In this document: positions 18,831 to 26,435 of the stretch, one piece after another
Layout: each line of letters opens with the position of its first letter
How positions within the stretch are numbered: the first letter of the stretch is position 1
Source of the DNA: an uncultured bacterium
Lineage (GTDB): Bacteria; Bacillota; Clostridia; Christensenellales; HGM11417
Assembly: GCA_905215695.1 (NCBI GenBank)
Contig: CAJMQN010000005.1
Coordinates: 110,710-174,709 of the forward strand
Length of the DNA: 64,000 bases
Reading direction: 5' to 3'
Translations under genes and position numbers: made by a program
Notes under the pieces: generated by a model
Database searches by the model: none
What the model saw: only the letters and a program-made list of their open reading frames with translations
What the model was told of the DNA's origin: nothing

Positions 18831-19864
18831 AGATGACATTTCGGTGGTATGGGGAGGGGGACAGCATTCCGCTGGAGTTTATCCGACAGATCCCCAACAT
18901 GTCGGGCGTGGTGACGGCGGTGTATGACGTTCCGGTCGGCGAGGTCTGGGAGCTTGAGAGGATTCTGCATCTGAAAGAATTGTGCAATATGCAGGGGCTA
19001 GGTATGGAGGTGATTGAGTCCGTACCTGTACACGAGGACATCAAGCTTGGAAAACCGTCGCGGAAAGGGTATATCGATAACTACGCTGAGACCATTCGCA
19101 ATCTCGGAAGAGCGGGCGTCAAATGCGTATGTTACAACTTTATGCCGGTGTTCGATTGGCTTCGCACGGATTTAAAGACCCCTGCCGCGGACGGGAGCAA
19201 TTCGCTCTCCTACCGACACGCCGCACTGCTCGCGCTCGACCCGAACAACCTGCATTTGCCCGGTTGGGACGAGAGCTATACCGCGGAGGAACTGAACGGA
19301 TTGATTGAGAAATATTCGAAGGTTTCTCACGCACAGTTGTTTGACAATCTCGTCTATTTTTTGGACGGAATTATGCCTGCCTGTGAGGAAGCGGGAATCA
19401 ATATGGCGATTCATCCCGACGACCCGCCCTGGGATATGTTCGGGCTTCCCCGAATTATCACGGGGGCGGATAGCTATGAAAAACTGTTTGCCGCGGTGCC
19501 CAACCCGCACAACGGTCTGACATTCTGTACGGGCAGTCTGGGTGCGGGAAGGGAGAACAATTTGACCGAACTTGCGGAGCGGTTTGCGAGCCGAATCTTT
19601 TTCGCGCACCTTCGAAATATCCGGTATGAGGGGGATCGGGATTTCTGCGAATGCGGACATCTGTCCTCGGCGGGCAGTCTCGACATTGCCGGAATCGTCC
19701 GGGCGTTGGTGCGGGGCGGTTTCGATGGGTATGTTCGTCCCGACCACGGACGAAATATATGGGGAGAGGACGGCAAACCGGGTTACGGTCTCTATGACCG
19801 CGCCTTAGGAGCGGCGTACCTGAACGGTCTTTTTGAAATGGCGGAGAAGGAGAAAAGAAAATGA
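18827..19864 (+). CDS. uxuA: Mannonate dehydratase
   Basis: 345 residues, the full family length. The enzyme removes water from D-mannonate to give 2-keto-3-deoxygluconate, the last specific step of glucuronate breakdown before phosphorylation. Diagnostic segments are the N-terminal MTFRWYGEGDSIPLEFIRQIP in pieces, CYNFMPVFDWLRTDL near residue 100, HPDDPPWDMFGLPRI near 200 and FAHLRN near 260. The start at 18827 forms an ATGA overlap with the preceding gene; the longer upstream frame is not coding. It overlaps uxuB by 4 bp, giving the standard pair. kdgK and kdgA for later steps are not in this window. Confidence 0.93.
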   Translation: MKMTFRWYGEGDSIPLEFIRQIPNMSGVVTAVYDVPVGEVWELERILHLKELCNMQGLGMEVIESVPVHEDIKLGKPSRKGYIDNYAETIRNLGRAGVKCVCYNFMPVFDWLRTDLKTPAADGSNSLSYRHAALLALDPNNLHLPGWDESYTAEELNGLIEKYSKVSHAQLFDNLVYFLDGIMPACEEAGINMAIHPDDPPWDMFGLPRIITGADSYEKLFAAVPNPHNGLTFCTGSLGAGRENNLTELAERFASRIFFAHLRNIRYEGDRDFCECGHLSSAGSLDIAGIVRALVRGGFDGYVRPDHGRNIWGEDGKPGYGLYDRALGAAYLNGLFEMAEKEKRK

Positions 19865-20691
19865 AACTTCCGTTTGAGGTTGATTTGCGGGAAAAAATTG
19901 CGGTGATTACCGGCGCCGGAGGCGTGCTGTGCGGAGAGTTTGCGCGGGCACTTGCGGCATGCGGCGCGCGGGTTGCGCTGCTCGACATCAACGAGGCGGC
20001 GGTCAGAGAACTTGCCGAAGAAATCGGGGAAAACGCGCTCGCGGTCGGCTGCGACTGTCTGGATAAGACAAGTATTCTCAAGGCGAGAGAGGCTGTCCGA
20101 GAGAAATGGGGAAAGGCGAATCTCCTTGTGAACGGCGCGGGGGGGAACAATCCGCGGGCGACGACGGACAACGAGACGATGACGCCCGGGAAGAAAGGTA
20201 TCAAGGACTTTTTCGCGCTCGAGGAAAGCGGATTAAAATTTGTATTCGACCTCAATATCACAAGTATGTTTCTTGTGACTCAGGTCTTTGCGGAGGATAT
20301 GACGGCAACGGGAGGAAATATACTCAATATTTCGAGCATGAACGCTTACCGTCCCTTGACCAAAATCCCCGCGTATTCCGCGGCAAAGGCGGGTGTGTCT
20401 AACTTTACGCAGTGGCTTGCGGTCCACTTTGCACCCTGCGGAATCCGGTGCAACGCGATTGCGCCGGGATTCTTTGTGACCAAGCAGAACAGGGAACTGC
20501 TGTTCGACAGAGAGGGCAATCCCACGGCACGGACGGGGAAAATCCTCGAGGCGACACCCATGAAAAAATTCGGAGAGGTCTCGGACCTTTTGGGGGCGCT
20601 TTTGTGGCTTGCCGACGACCGTGCGAGCGGATTCGTGACGGGAACCGTCATTCCGGTGGACGGAGGTTTCTCCGCCTATTCCGGTGTGTAA
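19861..20691 (+). CDS. uxuB: Fructuronate reductase (D-mannonate oxidoreductase), SDR type
   Basis: 276 residues of the short-chain dehydrogenase family. The cofactor loop is TGAGGVLCGEFA at about residues 17-28 and the catalytic Tyr and Lys are in PAYSAAKAG near residue 178, with Ser at the SSMN segment about 13 residues before. Directly downstream of and overlapping uxuA, which supports the role of reducing D-fructuronate to D-mannonate, as for the Bacillus SDR-type enzyme, not the long-chain enterobacterial UxuB. Assignment rests on family plus context. Confidence 0.85.
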   Translation: MKLPFEVDLREKIAVITGAGGVLCGEFARALAACGARVALLDINEAAVRELAEEIGENALAVGCDCLDKTSILKAREAVREKWGKANLLVNGAGGNNPRATTDNETMTPGKKGIKDFFALEESGLKFVFDLNITSMFLVTQVFAEDMTATGGNILNISSMNAYRPLTKIPAYSAAKAGVSNFTQWLAVHFAPCGIRCNAIAPGFFVTKQNRELLFDREGNPTARTGKILEATPMKKFGEVSDLLGALLWLADDRASGFVTGTVIPVDGGFSAYSGV

Positions 20692-20711
20692 AAATAAAAA
20701 AGGAGTTTTGA

Positions 20712-22037
20712 ATGATGAAGGAAAAATTGGCGCTGCTCGGCGGAGAAAAGAGCGTGAAAAAGGGGCTTGCGGAGCTGTCTGAAAAGATTGTGACGCAGAG
20801 CGCGAGAGAGAAGATTTCGGAGATGCTGAAGCGGGATGAAATTTCTGTTTCGCCCATCGTGGGAGAATTTGAAAAGCGTTTTTCCGCATATATCGGCGTA
20901 AAATACGGGCTCTGTGTTGTCAACGGAACAACCGCGATTCAAGCGGGTCTGTTTGCCGTCGGCGTAGGGGCGGGAGATGAGGTTATCGTACCCTCTTTCA
21001 CCTTCTGGGCGACGGTGGGACCCGTCGTGGCGAACGGCGCCGTCCCTGTCTTTGCAGATGTGGACGAGCGCACCCACAATCTTACCCCCGAGAGTATCGA
21101 AAAGTGCATTACCCCGAAAACAAAGGCGATTTTGCTCGTTCATGTCTGGGGAAATCCCTGCGATATGGACGGCATCATGGGCGTAGCGAAAAAGCACGGA
21201 CTCAAGGTCGTAGAGGATTGCTCCCATGCGCACGGCGCGACCTACGGAGGAAAAAAAGTTGGCAGTATCGGGGACGTCGGATGCTTTTCGATGCAGGCGT
21301 CCAAAGTGCTCGCTGCCGGAGAGGGCGGCATTCTCGTGACCGACAAAAAAGAGTATTTCGACCGGGCGACCGTGCTCGGACAATACGATCGCTGCGCGGG
21401 ACTCGGGGAAGATTCGGAATATTCGAGATACTGGCTCACGGGATACGGCTATAAGCATCGTGTCAATCCCCTCGCAATCGCGATTGCTGACGCCAATCTC
21501 GACAGGCTGGACGCGCTCAACGAAGTGAGAAACCGCAACGCCGAAACTTTTGAAGCACTGCTTTCCGAGCTTCCCTTTGTCCGCTTTCAGAAAAAGGAGA
21601 AGGAGGCGAACAGGGTTTACGCCTATCATTACGCGCAATACCTGCCCGAAGCGTTCGGCGGACTTAAGCTCTCAACTTTTTTGAAGGCTGTTGCGGCGGA
21701 AGGCGTCGTGTGCGGCTCCTGCGGTTACGGAAAATTGCATCTTGCGCCGCTCTACGTCAAGGACGGTCCTCTCGGCAAAGAATTCCCGTTTACGCTCGAA
21801 AACTTCGACCACTGCCATCTTGCCGGCAATTTGCCGGTGACGGAACGACTCTCGAAAACGGCTTTTATGGCGGCTCCTCGCTTTGAGCGGGCAACCGAAG
21901 CGGACATCGCCGCGTATGCGGGGGCGTACCAGAAAATTTCCGAACATCTCGATGAGCTGCTCGAATTCGAACGCAGAGAACAGGTGGCGGACGAAATCAA
22001 AAACAACGGAAGAAGTATCAATTATGTCAAAGCGTAA
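20712..22037 (+). CDS. DegT/DnrJ/EryC1/StrS-family PLP-dependent aminotransferase
   Basis: 441 residues, fold type I. The PLP-binding Lys is in GCFSMQASKVLAAGEGG near residue 200, and EDCSHAHGA near 175 carries the conserved Asp that contacts the pyridine nitrogen. These enzymes move an amino group from glutamate or glutamine to a keto-sugar or scyllo-inosose. ATG codons at 20712 and 20715 both follow an AAAGGAG site. Placed after uxuB and overlapping a Gfo/Idh oxidoreductase by 14 bp. The dehydrogenase-plus-aminotransferase pair is typical of amino-sugar or aminocyclitol conversion, which is unusual inside a uxu operon. Substrate unknown. Confidence 0.85.
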   Translation: MMKEKLALLGGEKSVKKGLAELSEKIVTQSAREKISEMLKRDEISVSPIVGEFEKRFSAYIGVKYGLCVVNGTTAIQAGLFAVGVGAGDEVIVPSFTFWATVGPVVANGAVPVFADVDERTHNLTPESIEKCITPKTKAILLVHVWGNPCDMDGIMGVAKKHGLKVVEDCSHAHGATYGGKKVGSIGDVGCFSMQASKVLAAGEGGILVTDKKEYFDRATVLGQYDRCAGLGEDSEYSRYWLTGYGYKHRVNPLAIAIADANLDRLDALNEVRNRNAETFEALLSELPFVRFQKKEKEANRVYAYHYAQYLPEAFGGLKLSTFLKAVAAEGVVCGSCGYGKLHLAPLYVKDGPLGKEFPFTLENFDHCHLAGNLPVTERLSKTAFMAAPRFERATEADIAAYAGAYQKISEHLDELLEFERREQVADEIKNNGRSINYVKA

Positions 22038-23040
22038 GGTGCGCGCCGCCATCGTCGGGTGCGGCATGATTGCGGATTTTCACCTCGCCGCGCTCCGCGA
22101 CAACGCGGAAATTGTCGGGGTCTATGATGCGAGTAAGGAACGCCGCGAGGCTTTCGGAAAAAAGTACGGAATTCCCGTCATGGATTCGGAAGAGGCGCTT
22201 TGGGAGTCGGAGACGGAACTTGTCTCCGTCTGCACGCCCAGCGGCACGCACGCCGGATTCGCGGTCGCCGCGCTTCGGGCAGGGAAACACGTCGCCGTCG
22301 AAAAGCCGCTTGCGCTGAACGTTGCAGATTGTCAAAAGATCATCGGCGAGGCGAAACGAGCGGGGAAACTTTGCGCGCCCATCTCTCAACTTCGGTTTTC
22401 GGAGACTGTGAGAAGGGTCAGGGCTGCGGTAGAGGAAGGGAAGCTCGGCAGGCTTACGCTCTGCGGGCTTTCCATGAAATATTATCGCGCACCCGAATAT
22501 TTTTCCGATTCGTCCTGGAGGGGTACGTTCGCGATGGACGGGGGCGGCGCTCTGATGAATCAGGGAATCCACGGGATTGACCTTCTGCGCTTTCTTGCCG
22601 GAGAGCCTGTCGAAGTGCAGGGAAGTGTCGCAACACTTCTGCACCGGATTGAGGTGGAAGATACCGCGGTCGCTTCCCTCACATTTGCGGACGGCGCGCT
22701 GGGCGTTATCGAGGGGGCAACCTCGGTGCGTCCCGGTTATCCCCGAAGAATCGAACTCTGCGGAACCGAGGGGAGTATTCTCATGGAGGAAGATTCTGTC
22801 CTGCGGGCGGACCTTCGGGGATTCGAGTGCTCAAAAGAGCAGAGCGCGGCGGGCGGATGCCAGGATCCGGCAGCAATTTCAACGGCGGGACATATGCGCC
22901 AATATGCAAATATTCTCGCGGCGATACGGGGAGAGGAGGAACTCTTTTATACCGCGGAAGACGCAATGAAAACAGTACGACTCATCTGTGCAATCTATGA
23001 ATCCTCGAAAACAGGGGAAAGAATTCGATTTGTTGATTGA
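22024..23040 (+). CDS. Gfo/Idh/MocA-family oxidoreductase
   Basis: 338 residues with a full Rossmann motif AIVGCGMIADFHLAAL at the N-terminus and VEKPLAL near residue 95 carrying the catalytic-region Lys; a His in GIHGIDLL near 183 fits the family's C-terminal acid-base residue. The start at 22024 lies inside the end of the aminotransferase gene (14-bp overlap). Last gene of the operon, closed by a strong terminator. It likely oxidises a sugar or cyclitol hydroxyl to the ketone that the aminotransferase uses, or the reverse. Confidence 0.85.
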   Translation: MSKRKVRAAIVGCGMIADFHLAALRDNAEIVGVYDASKERREAFGKKYGIPVMDSEEALWESETELVSVCTPSGTHAGFAVAALRAGKHVAVEKPLALNVADCQKIIGEAKRAGKLCAPISQLRFSETVRRVRAAVEEGKLGRLTLCGLSMKYYRAPEYFSDSSWRGTFAMDGGGALMNQGIHGIDLLRFLAGEPVEVQGSVATLLHRIEVEDTAVASLTFADGALGVIEGATSVRPGYPRRIELCGTEGSILMEEDSVLRADLRGFECSKEQSAAGGCQDPAAISTAGHMRQYANILAAIRGEEELFYTAEDAMKTVRLICAIYESSKTGERIRFVD

Positions 23041-23048
23041 AAGAAATA

Positions 23049-23079
23049 AAAAAAGCCGACGAATTTCGTCGGCTTTTTT
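23049..23079. terminator. Bidirectional intrinsic terminator of the uxu operon
   Basis: Hairpin GCCGACG/CGTCGGC with an A-run before and a T-run after, so it can stop transcription in either direction. It ends the isomerase-to-oxidoreductase operon. Confidence 0.9.
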
Positions 23080-23120
23080 ATCGACCCATTGCGGATACCT
23101 TGATCATCTCCGGTTCAATG

Positions 23121-23164
23121 AAAAAACCCAACTCGCTGCACCCTTTCAGGTGTCGAATTGGGCT
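23121..23164 (-). terminator. Intrinsic terminator of tRNA-Glu
   Basis: Read on the minus strand, a hairpin with arms GCCCAATTCG and CGAGTTGGGT, an inner CACC/GGTG extension and a six-base T-run, beginning a few bases after the tRNA CCA end. Confidence 0.8.
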
Positions 23165-23169
23165 TTCTT

Positions 23170-23244
23170 TGGTACCTCCATGGGGAATCGAACCCCAGAT
23201 TCCGCCGTGAGAGGGCGGCGTCCTAACCGCTAGACTATGAAGGC
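23170..23244 (-). tRNA. tRNA-Glu (anticodon CTC)
   Basis: Folds as a normal cloverleaf on the minus strand. The acceptor arm is GCCTTCA paired with TGGAGGT (one G-U at each of two positions), the anticodon stem is CCGCC/GGCGG with loop CTCTCAC giving anticodon CTC, and the T arm is TGGGG TTCGATT CCCCA. The CCA end is encoded. Reads GAG codons, which are very common in the window. Confidence 0.95.
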
Positions 23245-23274
23245 ACATTGCGGTCTCATTGATTTAGCTTTGTG

Positions 23275-23303
23275 ATTATATCATAATAAATTTGTTTTGG
23301 CAA
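23275..23303 (-). promoter_or_regulatory. Promoter of tRNA-Glu
   Basis: Minus strand TTGCCA (23303-23298), 17-bp spacer, TATAAT (23280-23275) with TG two bases before the -10. About 30 bp lie between the -10 and the tRNA 5' end. Confidence 0.85.
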
Positions 23304-23371
23304 CAAATTTCGAGCGTTTTTTCGGATTTTTTCGCGAGACGCCCTTTCCGCTCAAAAACCCCCGGAAATCG

Positions 23372-23573
23372 AAAAAAATCCTGTGAATTGTTCCGGCAAT
23401 ATTCATACCCGCAGTTTGTGCAGGGTGGGTAAAGAACTGCCTGCTTTCCGAATTTACCGTTTGCGGACTATACATCGATAGCCCCGGCGCATCTTCCGGC
23501 TCCGGACCCGTTCTCCCTTTTCAGTTTTGTAGATACATATTTACCGGACGGAGTGTATCCCAATTCACAGGAT
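23372..23573 (-). ncRNA. Probable structured non-coding RNA of about 200 nt with paired ends
   Basis: The predicted 5' end at 23573 begins with ATCCTGTGAATTG, and the predicted 3' end carries its exact reverse complement (23390-23378), followed by six U residues. This gives a perfect 13-bp closing helix that doubles as terminator. A promoter with 17-bp spacer places +1 exactly on the first base of that helix. Inside are a hairpin GATACA/TGTATC near the 5' side, a 7-bp hairpin GGGCTAT/ATAGTCC near the middle and a long-range match CCGGTAA/TTGCCGG. The size and closed-rod plan recall 6S RNA, but I could not place it in a known family; raiA-type or another clostridial RNA is also possible. No convincing protein is encoded. 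Confidence 0.7.
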
Positions 23574-23579
23574 ATTGTT

Positions 23580-23608
23580 AGTATATCACGTTCTTTACAA
23601 AAATACAA
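23580..23608 (-). promoter_or_regulatory. Promoter of the structured RNA
   Basis: Minus strand TTGTAT (23608-23603), 17-bp spacer ending in TGA, TATACT (23585-23580). The start of transcription is expected 7 nt downstream at 23573. The rest of the 23245-23667 gap, apart from this RNA, its promoter and the tRNA promoter, shows nothing clear. Confidence 0.75.
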
Positions 23609-23667
23609 GTGGGAACAGCGGTTGTTTTTTTCGCATATCATGTAACACAAAAACTTTTGGAGTCATT

Positions 23668-24504
23668 ATGCAGAATTTTGACGATTTTGAAAACTTTAGC
23701 AGCAATCAGAATCTCAAGGAAATCTTTCAGGCGGTCTTTGGGCTCAATCAGCCGAAATCGCCCGAGGATTCCCCGACGGAGAGAGTACATAATCTGAATG
23801 AAATACGGGATTACGAGGAGATTCTTCCCGACGCCCCCGAGGATGAAACCGCGGACACACTTTTTGAAGGGGAGGATTCTTTCGAGGACGTCGGGGACGA
23901 GGATGTGACCTTTGACCAAGACGCCCTAAAAACATTTGCGGAGGAGCCGGAACCCCGCCGTTCACCGCGCCCACAACCTGCACCGCCCCCGCGCCCACAA
24001 CCACAACCGCCACGACCTACACCCCCACCACGCCCGCAGCCGCCGAGACCGGAACCTCCGCGCCCGCAACCGCCGAGACCCCCGCAGCCGCCTGTTCCGC
24101 CACGACCGCCCGTCCCGCCTGCGCCCCCGAGACCGGAGCCAAACTGTAATTGTCCTGTCTCCGAGCGTGAGCTAAGGGAGTTTTACTTTCGGGTTCAGCA
24201 ACTCTATTTTGTTCTCGAGCGAAACATCGACAACGGTTACGGCAAGGAGCGCATGCGTGCCCTTCGCGAACTCTGCGTCCGAATTCTTCGGATTTTGAGC
24301 GCGCGGCACAGGAGATGTTTCGGCAGACCGCTCTCCTACCACTTCGACGAACGCATGGGGGATTCGGCGAGAGCGCGCACCATTACCAATGAGCTCATCA
24401 TCGACGCCCTCGGATTCCTGGAGCGGTGCGACGGGACGCCCGATCAGGATCTCCTGCTTGTGTTTCTTCTTCTTTCCACGATTTCAAATCAGCTTCCCGC
24501 ATAA
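23668..24504 (+). CDS. Proline-rich linker protein of unknown function
   Basis: 278 residues in three parts. Residues 1-95 are acidic and Asn/Phe-rich (MQNFDDFENF start, later EDVGDEDVTF). Residues about 96-160 are almost entirely Pro, Arg and Gln in PRP, PPRPQ and PPRPE repeats, a stiff basic linker. Residues about 162-278 form a compact helical domain beginning NCNCPVSERELREFYFRVQQLYFVLERN. There is no signal peptide or membrane segment. A GGAG site 6 bp upstream supports the ATG at 23668 over an in-frame extension. The helical domain could bind a partner and the linker could span an envelope or spore layer, but nothing shows this directly. I do not recognise the family. Confidence 0.7.
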   Translation: MQNFDDFENFSSNQNLKEIFQAVFGLNQPKSPEDSPTERVHNLNEIRDYEEILPDAPEDETADTLFEGEDSFEDVGDEDVTFDQDALKTFAEEPEPRRSPRPQPAPPPRPQPQPPRPTPPPRPQPPRPEPPRPQPPRPPQPPVPPRPPVPPAPPRPEPNCNCPVSERELREFYFRVQQLYFVLERNIDNGYGKERMRALRELCVRILRILSARHRRCFGRPLSYHFDERMGDSARARTITNELIIDALGFLERCDGTPDQDLLLVFLLLSTISNQLPA

Positions 24505-24505
24505 T

Positions 24506-24540
24506 AAAAAGCCTGCGAAGCTCTCTTCGCAGGCTTTTTG
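24506..24540. terminator. Bidirectional terminator between the proline-rich gene and spoVG
   Basis: Hairpin GCCTGCGAAG/CTTCGCAGGC at 24511-24534, with an A-run on the left and a T-run on the right; it serves both converging genes. Confidence 0.9.
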
Positions 24541-24552
24541 GCAAAATGGGAC

Positions 24553-24828
24553 TCAGCTCTCCGTCTCTTCGGAAAGCGCCCTTTCGTAGGCGTCCAAAAT
24601 CGTCTTTTTTACGGTTTCGCGCGTCTCCGTGTTGATGGGGTGCGCGATGTCCTTGTACTCCCCGTCGTTTGTCTTGCGGCTCGGCATCGCGATAAAACAA
24701 CCTTCCGAACCTTCGATCACTTTGATGTCATGGACGACGAAACAATCGTCGATCGTGATCGATGCGACCGCCTTCAGCTTGCTGTCCTCCTTCTTTACGA
24801 TGCGAACACGCACGTCCGAAATCTTCAT
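24553..24828 (-). CDS. spoVG: SpoVG, RNA/DNA-binding regulator
   Basis: 91 residues, full length. The start MKISDVRVRIVKKEDSKLKA in pieces and the ITIDDCFVVHDIKVIEG and FIAMPSR segments are diagnostic. SpoVG proteins bind nucleic acid and influence septation, sporulation and many other processes; they also occur in non-spore-formers, so the gene does not prove sporulation. AAGGGTGG precedes the ATG. Transcribed alone, leftward, divergent from murC. Confidence 0.95.
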   Translation of the reverse strand: MKISDVRVRIVKKEDSKLKAVASITIDDCFVVHDIKVIEGSEGCFIAMPSRKTNDGEYKDIAHPINTETRETVKKTILDAYERALSEETES

Positions 24829-24858
24829 TTTTCTACCACCCTTATAGTTTGTATTGTT

Positions 24859-24888
24859 ATTTTAACATGAATCCAATGTAAATTTCAA
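24859..24888 (-). promoter_or_regulatory. Probable promoter of spoVG
   Basis: Minus strand TTGAAA (24888-24883), 18-bp spacer with TGT before the -10, TAAAAT (24864-24859). It lies about 30 bp before the start codon. A sigma-H type site could not be distinguished by eye. Confidence 0.5.
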
Positions 24889-24964
24889 TAGTTTTTTGAA
24901 AATTTTTGGAAATTTGGGTGAGAAAAATCAAATTTTCGGGGATTTTTTCTCATAAATTAGGGTT

Positions 24965-26335
24965 ATGGATCAAATTTTTCATAAAAATTTTAAAAAAATT
25001 CACTTTGTCGGCATCGGCGGCATCAGTATGAGCGGGCTCGCAAAGCTCTGCTTTGCCATGGGCTACGTGGTTTCCGGCTCTGACCTTGCCGAAAACGCGG
25101 AGACTGCCGCGCTCCGAAAGCGAGGGATTGCCGTCTTTTCCTCCCATGCCGAGGAGAACGTCGAGGGCGCGGACGTCGTGGTGTTTTCTTCCGCAATCGG
25201 CACAGACAACCCCGAACTTCAGCGCGCTGTGCTCGCCAAAAAGTGCGTGCTCTCCCGGGGCAAGTTTTTAAGCCTTGTATCGCGGCAGTTCCGCCGTGTC
25301 GTCGCAATCTCCGGCGCGCACGGAAAGACCACGGCGAGCGCGCTGCTTTCGGAGGTGCTCGCAAGGGAAAACGCGGCGTTCTGCTATCACATCGGGGGCG
25401 TTTTAAAGTCAATGGGCGAAAATACCGCCTGCTTCGGCGACGACCTCTTTGTCTGTGAGGCATGCGAGTACAAGCGCAATTTTCTCGCGCTCGAGCCGGA
25501 TATCGGGGTCGTCCTAAACATCGACTTCGACCACCCCGACTATTACCGCGACCTCGAGGACGTCCGCTCCGCTTACCGCAGTTTTGCGGGGAGGTGCGGG
25601 CGCACGGTGGGGCACGTCTCCGCGGAATTCTGCGACGTGCGCTTTGCCGTCGAGGGCGAGGAGGGGGCGGAGAGCGCGGACGTGCTCGGGCGAAACCTCG
25701 AAAGGACTTCAGACGGGAAATTCCGCTTTGAAATCCTCTGCGACGGCAGGGTGTACGCTGCCGTATCGCCTTTTCTGTTCCGGCACAACGTCCTGAACGT
25801 GCTGGCGGTCTTTGCCGTATGCCGGGAGTTGGGGCTTGATTTGGAGCGGGCGCTCGCGCATATCTCGAATTTTGAGGGAGTGGAACGGAGATTCGAGAGG
25901 CTCTGTGCGGGCGGGCTCGAGCTGTGGTCGGACTACGCGCACCACCCCAAGCAGATTGCGGGGGTTCTGCGCGCGCTGAAAGAAGAGGGTCACCGCGTCG
26001 TGTGCGTGTTCGAGCCGCACACCTATTCGCGCACCGTCAAGCTCTTCTGCGACTTCGTGGACGCGCTGAAGGTCGCGGACGAAGTGATTCTTCTCCCTGT
26101 CTTTGCCGCGCGCGAGGCGTTCGTGCCCGGCGTGATAGAGTCCCTGCGGGAAGAGGTCGAAAAGTTTACGCCATGCAGACTGCTCGAGTTTTCGGAGGTC
26201 ATGCCCGCGCTCGCGCATTGCGAGGGTACAAAAGTCTTGCTAGGGGCGGGCGCTTTCGACGAATGGCTGCGAAGGCAATACGGACTGCGGGAGGGGGAGA
26301 AAAAAGAGGAAGAGGGGGACGCCCGAAAAGACTGA
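24965..26335 (+). CDS. murC: UDP-N-acetylmuramate--L-alanine ligase
   Basis: 456 residues; adds L-Ala to UDP-MurNAc in the first peptide step of peptidoglycan synthesis, in the cytoplasm. Motifs: the N-terminal UDP-binding HFVGIGGISMSGLA, the ATP loop ISGAHGKTTASA near residue 115, the DFDHPDYY segment near 185 (His and Asp of the Mur ligase family), and YAHHPKQI near 325 (DYAHHP motif). No convincing ribosome site precedes the ATG; a TAAATT sequence ends six bases before it, so a leaderless start is possible. Monocistronic here, not in a dcw cluster. Confidence 0.95.
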   Translation: MDQIFHKNFKKIHFVGIGGISMSGLAKLCFAMGYVVSGSDLAENAETAALRKRGIAVFSSHAEENVEGADVVVFSSAIGTDNPELQRAVLAKKCVLSRGKFLSLVSRQFRRVVAISGAHGKTTASALLSEVLARENAAFCYHIGGVLKSMGENTACFGDDLFVCEACEYKRNFLALEPDIGVVLNIDFDHPDYYRDLEDVRSAYRSFAGRCGRTVGHVSAEFCDVRFAVEGEEGAESADVLGRNLERTSDGKFRFEILCDGRVYAAVSPFLFRHNVLNVLAVFAVCRELGLDLERALAHISNFEGVERRFERLCAGGLELWSDYAHHPKQIAGVLRALKEEGHRVVCVFEPHTYSRTVKLFCDFVDALKVADEVILLPVFAAREAFVPGVIESLREEVEKFTPCRLLEFSEVMPALAHCEGTKVLLGAGAFDEWLRRQYGLREGEKKEEEGDARKD

Positions 26336-26381
26336 AACTTGCGTGAGAAACCTCTGAAATGCAAAAGGATATGGTTTCGTT

Positions 26382-26435
26382 GCTCCGATTGTAGCAAATT
26401 GACCTTTTGGCTACAATCGGAGCTATAATAAAATT
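26382..26435 (+). promoter_or_regulatory. Operator-promoter of the XRE regulator: perfect 14-bp inverted repeat
   Basis: GCTCCGATTGTAGC at 26382-26395 is repeated inverted as GCTACAATCGGAGC at 26410-26423, separated by 14 bp. The -35 TTGACC (26399-26404) lies in the gap and the -10 TATAAT (26424-26429) abuts the right arm, with a long 19-bp spacer. A dimeric repressor bound here would cover the promoter. Only six bases separate the -10 from the ATG at 26436. Confidence 0.8.

Noticed and set aside
23281..23650. Two minus-strand reading frames of 60-64 codons beside tRNA-Glu
   Set aside because: They lie across the structured RNA and the tRNA promoter, lack ribosome sites and show no protein-like pattern; the RNA explains the region better.
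23668..23760. Extended N-terminus of the proline-rich protein from 23575
   Set aside because: The extension runs through the promoter region of the structured RNA and lacks a ribosome site, while 23668 has one.
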